The position numbers and the translations under genes are program-made. Shown here one piece after another: positions 46,319 through 56,255 of a stretch of DNA of 64,000 nt. How positions within the stretch are numbered: position 1 is the stretch's first letter; every line of letters starts with the position of its first letter. This stretch comes from Candidatus Defluviibacterium haderslevense (GTDB taxonomy: Bacteria > Bacteroidota > Bacteroidia > Chitinophagales > Saprospiraceae). The stretch lies in NCBI GenBank assembly GCA_016712225.1, contig JADJRL010000003.1, positions 827,001 through 891,000 on the forward strand, read 5' to 3'. The notes under the pieces are model-generated. The model saw only the letters and a list, made by a program, of their open reading frames with translations, ran no database searches and was not told the origin of the DNA.

Positions 46319-46616
46319 TCAATGAATTAACACCTGAGGTTTAGATATAATATTGTGAAATATTCTGTGGCCTACCTATATGCCAGAATAGGAAAGATGG
46401 AAAAATGTGGGAATGAGGAATATGGTGGTTGTAAAATTAATTGATTTATATGGTAGATTTTAAAAAGTAATTCTTAGATTACAGCAAAATATTCACTTTG
46501 ATACAACTAAAATGAACTATGATGGGTCTTAATATCTATAAACCGAAGTATTTCAACTAATTAAAGTAAAAATTTTTGGAAATAAAGTCAATTTATTTAA
46601 AAATTCTTAGCTTATA

Positions 46617-49600
46617 ATGTCAATATTCCTGCATTTTAAACTCATTATTAATATCTACTTGTTTAGAATGAGCATTCTATTTCTAATACTGCAATTCATC
46701 CAAATAGGATTTGGGCAGGGAAAGAAATGCTCAGAAATAGATTCCAATTTATGTTATATTAAAGAAAAATATCCTACTTCAGAATTTGCTATTGAAAAAA
46801 AATGGGAAAGCGAAGATGATGTTCTACAAAGGCAAACATTACTATTGGCAGATTTGGACGGGGATTGCATTCCAGAACTATTAGTTGGAGGTATTAATGG
46901 AAATCAATTTTGGATTTATATTATTAACCCTATAAGTGGAAAAACAATCAAAAAAATTAATATGCCTTTTTTTAATTATCATTCACCTATGCCATTTGCG
47001 GTAGCAGATGTTGATAACGATGGTACTATTGAAATAGTAATTGCTGTTGATATGTATTCACCAACCCCATTTAACCTTTTAGGAAAGCTTGTTTGCTTAA
47101 ATTTGGATGAAACTATAAAATGGATATCAGATCAAAGATATGATATTGGGCAATTAACTCGGATAGACGGCACGCCTGCTTTTGCTGATTTTAATCAAGA
47201 TGGGATTCCTGAAGTCTATATTCATAATTTAATATTTAATGCGCAAACTGGAGTTAAGCTAGCTGATGGAGGCAATAATGGTATAGGAAAACAGTTGGAT
47301 TATACCTCACTTGATGGCACAATTTCAGTTGCAGCTCAATTAGATGAAGATTCGACAGATTTGGAGTTAGCTGCTGGATATACTGTTTATAAGGTAAGTA
47401 TCAAAAATCCAAATGGTATGGTAGGCAACAGCATGGTAGCGCACAATATACTTGTGGACAACGAACTTAGAGATGGATTTGCTTCAATCGCCGATATTAA
47501 TAATGATGGAAGACTAGATATTATAGTTGCATCGTCTGGATTAAATGATGCAAAACTTTATTGCTATACGATTAATAATGGAATCACTAGCTTGCTTGCT
47601 AAAATAGCTTTAAATGATATTGAGACGAGAATTGGACCTCCCCTAATTGGAGATATAAATGGCACTGGACAATTATCTATCCTTACCGTTAGGCCTAATA
47701 AATTGATGAGCTTTAGTTATAACGGTAGCTTAAGTCTTAGCCAAGAATGGAAGTTGGATGCACAAGATATTTCTGGATTCACAGCATTAACTCTATTTGA
47801 TTTAAATAATGATGGGAATAAAGAAATCATTTATCGCGACGAAGGTTTTTTAAGAATAATAAATGTTGATACTAACATCCCCAAAGAACTTGCAAAGATT
47901 TTCTGTCCGGTTACTTCATTGCAAGAAGGTCCTATTGTTGGTGATATAGACAATTCGGGGCATTCCAAAATTTGTGTTACATGTGCTTTAGCAAATTTTG
48001 GTAATCTTGGAAAACTCGCCGTCTTCGCTCCCCCCGACAGCCTCCCAGGTTGGGCGCCAGCCCGCGGCATTTGGAATCAATACGCCTACAATCCCTTATT
48101 CATCAACGACGATCTCACTGTCCCACAATTCCAAAAGAATCAAGCAACTTATAAGAATGGCAAGTACAACAACTTTATGCAACAAGAATCCTATGTTGAC
48201 TCTAACGGTATGGTGCGTAAATCTGCAGCTAGTCTCACTGGCCAAATCAAATGTGTCAATTACGATCCAATAACAAATGAATACATAGTCGTATTTGACC
48301 TATACAATCGCAAGGACGCATCGAATCATGCTGATTCTAACTTAGCGGTTAGTTTCTACAATGGTGATCCTACAAGTTCAGGAACACTTATAGGAATCTA
48401 TTATACATTGAAGTCAATCCTTGCAGGAGATAGTCTTCTGAATTTGGAATACCGATTCTCGGCTTTGAATCCTAAAGATCTCTTTATGGTAGTGAATACG
48501 ATTAGAAATGGATCCGGGGTATTCGATGATAAAGATTTTACTCAGGCTGAATGTGATTACACAGATAATATCTCACGTACATTGGAATTGCCAAAACTGG
48601 ATAGTATCCAAGCCAAGATCTGCAAAGGCGCATCATTTCAATTCTTAGATACTACCATTCAAGATTCTGGCATGTATTATCGTAAATTAAGTACTATTAA
48701 TGGTTGTGATAGTTTGATATATATTTTAAATCTAAGCACAGTCGATACGATTTATATCAAACAATCAGTAAAAGCTTGCGATGTATATTCGTGGAATAAT
48801 AAATTAATCACACAGAGTGGTACCTACGTATTTGATACCTTAAATCAATTCGGATGCGACAGCATAATAAGCTTGGATCTGATCATTAATAAATCAAGCG
48901 TTAATAAAACACAGCACACGGCTTGTGATTCCTATACATGGAATGGTCAGACTTATGATAAGAGTGGATTCTATACATTCCAAACTATGAATCAAGCTGG
49001 TTGCGACAGTACCATAAACTTAGAACTTATTATTCATAAATCCGATACCACAAACTTAACAATTGAAACCTGTGATTCCTATGTTTGGAATGGCAGAACC
49101 TATACCCAATCCGGAATCTATACTTTGGATACTATGAACCAAAATGGTTGTGACAGCAGTCTGACTCTGGATTTAAGTATACATTCCATAATCCAAATCA
49201 CTACATCACAATCCACTTGTGATTCGTTGACATGGAATGGAATAACATACACGCAATCTGGAATTTATAAGGATACGACTCAAAGTTCTAAAGGCTGTGA
49301 TAGCATAACTACACTACAACTCACAATCTCCAAATCCAATCGATCATTAACAACACAGACGAGTTGTGACCGTTATGTTTGGAATGGGACTACTTACTCC
49401 CAAAGTGGAACTTATGAATTCATGACCCAGAATGCCACCGGTTGTGATAGCATCGCTACGCTTCAACTGATCGTCAATCCGTCAACGAATTCAACAACAA
49501 ATATTAATACATGTGACAGTCTTATGTGGAATAATATAATCTATAAACAAAGTGGAACGTATCAATACACAACATTGAATGGATCCGGTTGTGATAGTAT

Positions 49601-50669
49601 CGCTACATTGAAATTAATCATCAATCCATCGAATCAAATACACATCCAACAAACAGCATGTAATTCATATACTTGGAATGGCACTACTTATACACAGTCT
49701 GGAACATATAATTATAAGACAATAAATAGTAAAGGATGTGATAGCTTAATCACCTTGGATTTAAACATTATTCCGTCCAGCATAAAAGATACTTCCATCA
49801 CCATTTGTGACAGCATCACTTTCCTAAATAAAACATTGAGTACAAACGGAAATTATACATTCACTTTAAAAAACATCCTAGGCTGTGATTCAGTGATTAA
49901 TCTAAACCTGAATATCAATTCGCAACACTTTAAATCCAATATATCAAATTGTGGATCGTATCAATGGAATGTCAATGGAACCACTTATGATAGTTCAGGA
50001 ATTTATGAATCAAAATTCATCAACAGTTCAGCTTGTGATTCCATCTATCAATTGAATTTAACCATTCATAAGAATTACGAAATAAAAGAAAAAGCAGAAG
50101 TTTGTAAGGAATATTTGTGGCCCGTCAATAAAGTATTATACACCCAATCCGGAGACTATATTTATCCTCTAAAAACGAATCTTGGTTGCGATTCCATCAT
50201 CATATTAAATCTACTCGTCAATCCTGAATTCCAACATACAGATACGGTAATCACTACCGATGCTTATACCTGGCCTGTCAACCAAAAAACCTATCCCACT
50301 TCAGGAACGTATAAAGAAATTTACACCACAAAAGAAGGCTGTGACTCCATCCACTTATTGCTTCTTTCTATTAACAAAGATGTTTCGATATATTACCCAA
50401 ATATCATTCACCCCGGAGGTTTGAATTCTTTTTTTACAATTTATGTATACGGTGCATCAGCAAACATCAAAACGTTATCCATTTACGACCGATGGGGTGA
50501 ACGCATTTGGCAAAAACAGAACTTCCCACCCAATGAACTCCAGCAAGGATGGGATGGTAAATTCAAAAATCAAGATGTAATGCCGGGCGTTTATGTGTGG
50601 CATGCGGAGATTGTGCTTAAGGATGGAAGTGTAATTGTGGAGAAGGGGGATGTGACGGTGGTTCATTAA
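46617..50669 (+). CDS. Giant T9SS type B adhesin-like protein with FG-GAP and 12 Cys repeats
   Basis: A 1350-residue surface protein. After a hydrophobic leader (the start may be ATG 46617 or Met18) come about seven FG-GAP/VCBS-like units with Ca2+-type loops: ADLDGDCIPE, ADVDNDGTIE, ADFNQDGIPE, ADINNDGRLD, GDINGTGQLS, FDLNNDGNKE, GDIDNSGHSK (residues ~75-460). Residues ~667-1254 hold 12 repeats of ~48 residues with consensus C-D-S-Y-x-W-N-G-x-x-Y-x-x-S-G-x-Y...G-C-D-S-I-x-x-L-x-L, two Cys each. The end (~1255-1350: YDRWGERIW, GWDGKFKNQDVMPGVYVW) is the gliding-motility-type C-terminal domain. Probably surface adhesion or matrix; no enzyme motif. Confidence 0.87.
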   Translation: MSIFLHFKLIINIYLFRMSILFLILQFIQIGFGQGKKCSEIDSNLCYIKEKYPTSEFAIEKKWESEDDVLQRQTLLLADLDGDCIPELLVGGINGNQFWIYIINPISGKTIKKINMPFFNYHSPMPFAVADVDNDGTIEIVIAVDMYSPTPFNLLGKLVCLNLDETIKWISDQRYDIGQLTRIDGTPAFADFNQDGIPEVYIHNLIFNAQTGVKLADGGNNGIGKQLDYTSLDGTISVAAQLDEDSTDLELAAGYTVYKVSIKNPNGMVGNSMVAHNILVDNELRDGFASIADINNDGRLDIIVASSGLNDAKLYCYTINNGITSLLAKIALNDIETRIGPPLIGDINGTGQLSILTVRPNKLMSFSYNGSLSLSQEWKLDAQDISGFTALTLFDLNNDGNKEIIYRDEGFLRIINVDTNIPKELAKIFCPVTSLQEGPIVGDIDNSGHSKICVTCALANFGNLGKLAVFAPPDSLPGWAPARGIWNQYAYNPLFINDDLTVPQFQKNQATYKNGKYNNFMQQESYVDSNGMVRKSAASLTGQIKCVNYDPITNEYIVVFDLYNRKDASNHADSNLAVSFYNGDPTSSGTLIGIYYTLKSILAGDSLLNLEYRFSALNPKDLFMVVNTIRNGSGVFDDKDFTQAECDYTDNISRTLELPKLDSIQAKICKGASFQFLDTTIQDSGMYYRKLSTINGCDSLIYILNLSTVDTIYIKQSVKACDVYSWNNKLITQSGTYVFDTLNQFGCDSIISLDLIINKSSVNKTQHTACDSYTWNGQTYDKSGFYTFQTMNQAGCDSTINLELIIHKSDTTNLTIETCDSYVWNGRTYTQSGIYTLDTMNQNGCDSSLTLDLSIHSIIQITTSQSTCDSLTWNGITYTQSGIYKDTTQSSKGCDSITTLQLTISKSNRSLTTQTSCDRYVWNGTTYSQSGTYEFMTQNATGCDSIATLQLIVNPSTNSTTNINTCDSLMWNNIIYKQSGTYQYTTLNGSGCDSIATLKLIINPSNQIHIQQTACNSYTWNGTTYTQSGTYNYKTINSKGCDSLITLDLNIIPSSIKDTSITICDSITFLNKTLSTNGNYTFTLKNILGCDSVINLNLNINSQHFKSNISNCGSYQWNVNGTTYDSSGIYESKFINSSACDSIYQLNLTIHKNYEIKEKAEVCKEYLWPVNKVLYTQSGDYIYPLKTNLGCDSIIILNLLVNPEFQHTDTVITTDAYTWPVNQKTYPTSGTYKEIYTTKEGCDSIHLLLLSINKDVSIYYPNIIHPGGLNSFFTIYVYGASANIKTLSIYDRWGERIWQKQNFPPNELQQGWDGKFKNQDVMPGVYVWHAEIVLKDGSVIVEKGDVTVVH

Positions 50670-50780
50670 TTACGAATTACGGAGGGGAATTACGAATTAC
50701 GGGAATGGGAATTCAATTACGAATTACGAGAGACAAATTTTCGAAATTTCAATTGTGATTTGCGATTGAGAAATTACGGT
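50670..50780 (+). repeat. AATTACGAATTACGGGA repeats, right flank of adhesin gene
   Basis: Begins right after the stop codon. Contains at least four AATTACGAATTACG-type words. The segment 50688-50723 matches 46225-46261 nearly base for base, giving direct repeats 4.46 kb apart that bracket the adhesin gene. Confidence 0.75.
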
Positions 50781-51194
50781 GGTTAAATATTTTTCTGCTA
50801 AGGGTTTTCACTGAATTTCATAGGTGTTTACCCTGAATTTTGATACCTTTTGGGTTCAATATCAAAAATTAATTGTACATTTGGAAATACTCATTCAGGA
50901 TTCATATCAATTTATTAAGGAAATTTTTGCTTTAATGAAACAGAAATTTAATGATAATTAAGGTCTTAAGTTAAAATGGCTCCTTGAAAATGGTCTGAAT
51001 TAGTGAATTTGAATATAATTCTTACAATATTTTAAATAAATTAAGAATTATTTGGCAGTTTGAAATGATCTATTTAACTTTGAACTGGAACGACCCCATA
51101 ATCATATAAGAATTTTCATACTAGGAGAAAAATCAATATTAGATATTGATATTGTCTCTTATATTAAAGTTATAACAATTTAAAATAAATAAAA

Positions 51195-51268
51195 AAGCCC
51201 ACGATCACCCATCGAAATGGAGCGCAGGCCAACTATTCGGTAAAATAGGCTGCAAAGATACGGCATAA
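51195..51268 (+). other. GC-richer possible structured element upstream of the beta-helix gene
   Basis: Contrasts with its AT-rich surroundings. It contains a small hairpin CCAT-CGAA-ATGG, then a GCC...TATT / AATA...GGC partial stem, then the TGCAAAGATACGG string that, from memory, recurs near gene starts in other Bacteroidota. It could be a leader RNA, a terminator remnant or an interspersed element. Orientation uncertain. Confidence 0.3.
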
Positions 51269-51330
51269 ATTAATTATTGAAGATTGTTTAAGTATATATT
51301 ATTATTTTATAACAATCTAAATTCATTAAC

Positions 51331-54186
51331 ATGAAAAATTTAAATTTTCAATCATCACTACAAATTGTTGGTATTAAGTTATTTTTGATAAAATCCAGAC
51401 TTTTAGGATTATTGTTTTTACTACTTTTTTTTACGACAAACACATCATTATATAGTCAAGAAGAATCCTGCGAATGCCCTCAAGGTTATTTTAATTATAA
51501 TTTACCTCAAGGAGATGTTGCTATAAGCACTATTTTCCCTCTAACAAATATAGTTTATCAACTATGTTTTCATGTAGCAGGAAATCTAATTATTGATAAA
51601 GACTTTCAGTTTCTAAATTGCAAGTTCTATATGGAAGGCGCTGGAAGTATAAAGGTTAGGAATTCTTCTAAGTTAGGATTGCTAAGTAGCAATATCCAAG
51701 GATGTGATTTACTATGGGAAGGAATAGAATTAGAAGATATTTCATCCATCAATTCTATGTATTCAAGTATTAATGATGCAAGGTTTGCAATTTATAATGA
51801 ATCAGGGTCAGGAAAGAATTTGGTGTTAGCAAAAAATACACTATTTCGAAATAATGTAATTGGAATATTTAGCCCACCTGAATCAGGAGGCATGGAAATT
51901 GGTCCTGATTTTAACGGAAATACATTTGAATCAACCAGACTGTTAAAAGGAGGATTAAATGATCCATCTTGGCCTAGTACGGGAGATATAAGCTATTCTG
52001 GAATAGTTATTCAAAATAGTCATTTTTCTATTGGTAAAAAGAATCCATTAAATTCTGAAATAAATACCTTCAGAAACCTTATCAATGGTATTTCATCTTG
52101 GAATAATCAAGTAACTATATTTGGAAGTGAATTTATCAACATAAACCCTTCCGCAGAAATATTTGGTCAAACCATACCAGAATATTATAAAAATATAGGT
52201 TTAATTACTGATGGGACGGCTGTATTTAATGGAATAAATACAAATGGAGTGGGTTTTGCAAATCTTGTAATTGAAGGATTTGGAAAATTTGGAAGAAATG
52301 CATTCTCAAATTGTGTCTCTGGTGTAGTGGAGAAAGGTGGATCTTGTTATGTTACCAATTGTCGAATGAGCAGTGTAGATAATGGTGTTATTTTATCAAA
52401 TCTCACAACAAATTTTTTAGGTGCAAACTTTACAGGCTCTTCGATTTCTAATAATTTTCTTGCATACAACGTCAATGGTATTTCAGTTTTTAATTGCGCC
52501 AATAATTTGATTGAAGTGGACAATAACGATCTTACAGCTTCGACTATTTCTGGTAATCGGGGAATCAATCTAAATGGAAATATGAATTGCCAACTAAGAG
52601 TAACTGCAAATATTATTGCATCATATGGTATTTCTGGAATTTGGGTTTCCTTTTGCCCTGGTTCTGTATTATTAAATAATGTTGTTTCAAATTATGGAGG
52701 ATTAATTTCCAATAATTTTGGATATTTTATAACAGACTCACCAAATTCAATATTATCTTGCAATGGTGCTAATTCACCTAGACTTGGAAATGGGGATTTT
52801 GGATTTTTTATTAGAGCCAATGATGATATAAAAATGGAATGCAATGCTGTTGATGGATATGGGGTTGGATATCAGTTTCCAACATCAAATATGGGAACTG
52901 ACTTTTTTACGAATTCAATGCAGAATTGTTATACTGGATTATTTATTGGTAGATATGCAATAATAGGACCTCAAGAGAATTATGGTAATGTATATAATGA
53001 TAACAACTTTAATATAGGAGCTAAACATGATGGAGATAATTTCTTTATTGGAATGAGCCTCTTTAAAGTGGAAAATTCCAATACGCTGGATTACCCCAAA
53101 GGCAATACTCCTATTTCAACACCAAATGGAAATGCAAAATGGTATGATTTTCCTGGAACTAATAGGCCAATATGTTTTGCAAATCCAAATGGTTGTAGTC
53201 CATTTCCTACAAGAGTTACCAATCAGATAGATGATTTTATAGCTAATTGGCCAACAGTTAATGATAGTAGAGAAATTGAAGCTAGGTATTATGCTCAGCG
53301 GTATTTATATAGGAAATTGAAAAATGATGTTGATTATAGAAACAGTAATACAACCTTATCTAATTTTTATAATCAGAATATTAATACAGATATTGGAAGA
53401 TTTGAACCTATTGAAGGATTAATAGACTCTCTTTATTATGCAACTCAACAGGAGGTATTGCTTCTGCAAGCATTGTATGTTAGTATTCAATCAACTCTCT
53501 CAGCAATTCAGAACTTCGATGATTCATTTGGAGAAATAACATCAAGTACTTCGGCTTCTGACTTTGTGACTAGAACTACACTCAACAACCAATTAAATAC
53601 TCTTATGTCACAAGTAGGAACAATATGGAATACTATAAAGTTAAGAGCTAGTTCACAGGCTTCCTTGCTGCTAACTCAGAATAATTTATTATCTGCAAAC
53701 CTATTGGTAACACAGAATGAGAAAATAGTCAATGGAATTCACATCAATATGATTGCACAAGGTAGAGGATTGCCGAATTCAGGAGAAATAACTACATTGC
53801 AAAACATTGCAGACCAATGTTCTTATATCGGAGGTAGAGGGGTATTGAAAGCTAGAGGAATTCTAACTTTGGTTTCAGAACAATTGCAAGATGATGACAT
53901 TATTTGTGGCTCAAGTATCGTTCAACCTAATGTAACAAAAAGATCGTCTTTCAGTAACAGTATTGAAATTTATCCTAATCCAGTAAATGATCACGTTCAA
54001 ATTAAATGGATAGATAATGATCTTGTTAAATCAGGAAGAATATTGAACATAGATGGATTAGAGGTGTTGAACTTTAAAGTTTCTAAGGGTAATAAAATAA
54101 ATATTGCGAAATTAATTCCTGGAACTTATATTCTTGAGATTACAGATAATGCTAAAAAAAATATTGAAAGATTTGTTAAAATATAA
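51331..54186 (+). CDS. T9SS-secreted right-handed beta-helix protein
   Basis: A 951-residue surface protein. The leader has a basic N-terminus then LLGLLFLLLFFTTNTSLYSQ (to ~42). Residues ~60-560 alternate short strands, Asn ladders and Gly turns (LRVTANIIASYGISGIWVS, CPGSVLLNNVVSNYGG), the pattern of parallel beta-helix (pectate-lyase-like/NosD) folds. Residues ~640-830 are mainly helical. The end (~870-951, IEIYPNPVNDHVQI, GLEVLNFKV, PGTYILEIT) is a type A T9SS domain. A broken copy of exactly this end lies at 56027. Function unknown; polysaccharide binding or adhesion is plausible. A strong terminator follows. Confidence 0.78.
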   Translation: MKNLNFQSSLQIVGIKLFLIKSRLLGLLFLLLFFTTNTSLYSQEESCECPQGYFNYNLPQGDVAISTIFPLTNIVYQLCFHVAGNLIIDKDFQFLNCKFYMEGAGSIKVRNSSKLGLLSSNIQGCDLLWEGIELEDISSINSMYSSINDARFAIYNESGSGKNLVLAKNTLFRNNVIGIFSPPESGGMEIGPDFNGNTFESTRLLKGGLNDPSWPSTGDISYSGIVIQNSHFSIGKKNPLNSEINTFRNLINGISSWNNQVTIFGSEFININPSAEIFGQTIPEYYKNIGLITDGTAVFNGINTNGVGFANLVIEGFGKFGRNAFSNCVSGVVEKGGSCYVTNCRMSSVDNGVILSNLTTNFLGANFTGSSISNNFLAYNVNGISVFNCANNLIEVDNNDLTASTISGNRGINLNGNMNCQLRVTANIIASYGISGIWVSFCPGSVLLNNVVSNYGGLISNNFGYFITDSPNSILSCNGANSPRLGNGDFGFFIRANDDIKMECNAVDGYGVGYQFPTSNMGTDFFTNSMQNCYTGLFIGRYAIIGPQENYGNVYNDNNFNIGAKHDGDNFFIGMSLFKVENSNTLDYPKGNTPISTPNGNAKWYDFPGTNRPICFANPNGCSPFPTRVTNQIDDFIANWPTVNDSREIEARYYAQRYLYRKLKNDVDYRNSNTTLSNFYNQNINTDIGRFEPIEGLIDSLYYATQQEVLLLQALYVSIQSTLSAIQNFDDSFGEITSSTSASDFVTRTTLNNQLNTLMSQVGTIWNTIKLRASSQASLLLTQNNLLSANLLVTQNEKIVNGIHINMIAQGRGLPNSGEITTLQNIADQCSYIGGRGVLKARGILTLVSEQLQDDDIICGSSIVQPNVTKRSSFSNSIEIYPNPVNDHVQIKWIDNDLVKSGRILNIDGLEVLNFKVSKGNKINIAKLIPGTYILEITDNAKKNIERFVKI

Positions 54187-54197
54187 AATTAATCTTA

Positions 54198-54225
54198 CCC
54201 CAGGCTTTAAGTCTAAAGTCTGGGG
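54198..54225 (+). terminator. Terminator of the beta-helix gene
   Basis: A 12-bp stem CCCCAGGCTTTA / TAAAGTCTGGGG (one G-T pair) with loop AGTC lies 11 nt after the stop codon. It is followed by ATTTATAAATATT, AT-rich but not a pure T-tract. Confidence 0.72.
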
Positions 54226-54246
54226 ATTTATAAATATTCAATACTT

Positions 54247-56010
54247 ATGATTCGGCTAATTTGTATTATTTTCTTTGTTGTAATAGTTAGCTCTATTGGC
54301 AATAATCTTTTATCTCAAAAAGAGGATTATAATTGGGTTTTGGGTACAGCAGGTAAAGATAATCGACCCACTGAACCTTATGGAAACTTTATTATGTCTT
54401 TTGATAACGAGTCATTATTAATGAAACGAATTGTATCAGAAGCGAAGATGTATAACACCAATTCAGTCATTTCAAATGCTGAAGGTTTATTACAACTTTA
54501 TTCGAATGGATATCTTGTATTTGGTAACAATCATAAAGCATTACCTGGATTAGAAGAAATAAATCGCGATTCATATTGGTGGAGAATTACTGGCTATCCT
54601 TTCAACCAAGCAATACTCATACTTCAGGATCCAGGGCACAAAAATCAGTATTATTTAATTTACTGTTATGATGCAAAGCCTCCTGATAATAATGATACAA
54701 TAATTAGAACTAACATTTTAAGAGCCAGTTTAGTGAATTTGGAAATACCCATTAATCCCATAGTTATATATAAAGACAAGGATATTCATTTAGGCAAATT
54801 TGGTGTAGGAGAAATAACTGCAACACGACATGCCAATGGTCGTGACTGGTGGATTGTTATTCCTAAACGATATTCAAAGGACTTATTTGTTTTTTTATTG
54901 GATCCAAAGGGTATTCAATTCTCTCATGAACAAAGTTTTGATTTACCAAGTGCTTCGGGCGGATTAGGGCAAGCTTGCTTTAGTCCGGATGGTAGTTCTT
55001 ATGCACTTGGTAATATACATGGTAAATACAGACTAGGAGGATACCTAGAGTTATTTGACTTCGATCGTTGTAAGGGAATATTAAGTCGCAAACGAGTTAT
55101 ACCAGTCTCTGATAGTGTAGGCTTTGGAGGACTTGCTTTTTCTACAAATAACAAATTCTTATATTTTGCAACCCAAGTTGTTTTATGGCGAGTAGACGCT
55201 ACCCTTGATAATCCAGAATTATCTAAAATTAAGATTGATACTTTTCAAGGTAACATAAATGATCCTTTTGGCTGTACTTTTAATCAATTACTATTAGGAG
55301 CAGATGGAAAAATATATGTAGCATCAGATGGAACCAATCTTTGTATGAGTGTACTAGAAGAACCTAATAATGACAGTGGTCTTGACATTGGCTGGACACA
55401 AAATGGGATTATTCTACCAACTTACAATAGAGGCTCAATCCCCAATCTCCCTAATTTTAGATTAGGACCTATGGATGGATCTGAATGTGATAGTTTGGGA
55501 ATTAATAATATACCCTTAGCAAGGTTCCGACATAGACAAGATAGTATTGATATTTTAAAGTTTCAGTTTACTGATCTAAGTTCCTATGAAGTGAAGGAAT
55601 GGTATTGGGATTTTGGAGATGGTATTCAGTCAAGAGATAAAAATCCGATACATCAATATTCAAAGCAAGGATTATATCATGTATGCCTCAAAGTAAAGAA
55701 TGAGAATGGTGAGGATCTCAAGTGTAAAGACATATATCTTGGTGTAAATTCTTTTAAACAAACACAGAAGGAAATAGGAATCGACATTTGGAATGAAGGC
55801 AATCAATTAATCATACAAATAAATAATTATTATCCTAAGAACTTAAGACTTCAATTATTCAATGTTCAAGGTAAACTCATTGAAGAAAAGCGACTATATT
55901 ACGGATTGCAGACTTTTTCTGTTGAACATTACCCACAAGGAATTTATTATTATCAAATGGAAGACCAAGGAGTTAAAGTTAAAAGTGGAAAGGTTATAAA
56001 AGCGGATTGA
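54247..56010 (+). CDS. T9SS-secreted propeller and PKD-domain protein
   Basis: A 587-residue surface protein. Leader MIRLICIIFFVVIVSSIGNNLLSQ. Residues ~40-410 are propeller-like: GLGQACFSPDGSSYALGNI and GFGGLAFSTNNKFLYFATQ are WD40-like blade motifs. Residues ~425-500 form a PKD domain (WYWDFGDGIQSRDKNPIHQY, GLYHVCLKVKNENG). The final ~75 residues are a type A T9SS domain (LRLQLFNVQGKLIEE, QGIYYYQME). Typical of T9SS surface proteins with unknown binding targets. Starts 61 nt after the beta-helix gene, past its terminator. Confidence 0.8.
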   Translation: MIRLICIIFFVVIVSSIGNNLLSQKEDYNWVLGTAGKDNRPTEPYGNFIMSFDNESLLMKRIVSEAKMYNTNSVISNAEGLLQLYSNGYLVFGNNHKALPGLEEINRDSYWWRITGYPFNQAILILQDPGHKNQYYLIYCYDAKPPDNNDTIIRTNILRASLVNLEIPINPIVIYKDKDIHLGKFGVGEITATRHANGRDWWIVIPKRYSKDLFVFLLDPKGIQFSHEQSFDLPSASGGLGQACFSPDGSSYALGNIHGKYRLGGYLELFDFDRCKGILSRKRVIPVSDSVGFGGLAFSTNNKFLYFATQVVLWRVDATLDNPELSKIKIDTFQGNINDPFGCTFNQLLLGADGKIYVASDGTNLCMSVLEEPNNDSGLDIGWTQNGIILPTYNRGSIPNLPNFRLGPMDGSECDSLGINNIPLARFRHRQDSIDILKFQFTDLSSYEVKEWYWDFGDGIQSRDKNPIHQYSKQGLYHVCLKVKNENGEDLKCKDIYLGVNSFKQTQKEIGIDIWNEGNQLIIQINNYYPKNLRLQLFNVQGKLIEEKRLYYGLQTFSVEHYPQGIYYYQMEDQGVKVKSGKVIKAD

Positions 56011-56026
56011 TTTAATGTATTAATAT

Positions 56027-56255
56027 ATTGAAATTTATCCTAATTCAGTAAATGATCAAATTCAGATTAACTTGAGTAGATAAAGACCTTGTTAAATCCG
56101 GAAGAATATTGAACTTAGATGGGTTAGAAGTATTGAACTTTAAAGTTTCTAAATATAATAATTACATAAGTATTAACAAGCTTAATTCTGTAACTTATAT
56201 TCTTGAAATTACAGATAATTCTAACAAAATTATTAAAAATATTGGTAAATTATAA
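56027..56255 (+). pseudogene. Frameshifted remnant of a T9SS type A C-terminal domain
   Basis: Reads like the 3' end of the beta-helix gene (53962-54186): both contain IEIYPN-VND, GRILN-DGLEVLNFKVSK and TYILEITDN, and the DNA is alike nearly throughout. A one-base insertion near 56075 (after AACTTGAG) shifts the frame, giving stop codons; otherwise the frame runs to its own TAA at 56253-56255. It has no start or upstream domains. This is a decayed tail of a lost cargo gene. Confidence 0.8.

Larger units (their letters stand above)
45756..46616. other. 861-nt repeat-bearing intergenic region
   Basis: No convincing gene. From left: a GC-rich patch at about 45890-45935 (CCTCGGCCGTACCTCGAGG) that does not fold as a tRNA; a GATTACC-type repeat (46010-46048); an 11-nt tandem repeat (46115-46157); then AATTACGAATTACGGGA repeats (46225-46318). 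The last ~250 nt before the large adhesin gene are AT-rich and plain. Confidence 0.6.
50670..51330. other. 661-nt intergenic region with repeats and a possible structured element
   Basis: Right-flank AATTACG repeats occupy the first ~110 nt. The middle is AT-rich without ORFs. Near 51195-51270 there is a more GC-rich element described separately. No tRNA or other RNA gene was identified. Confidence 0.55.
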
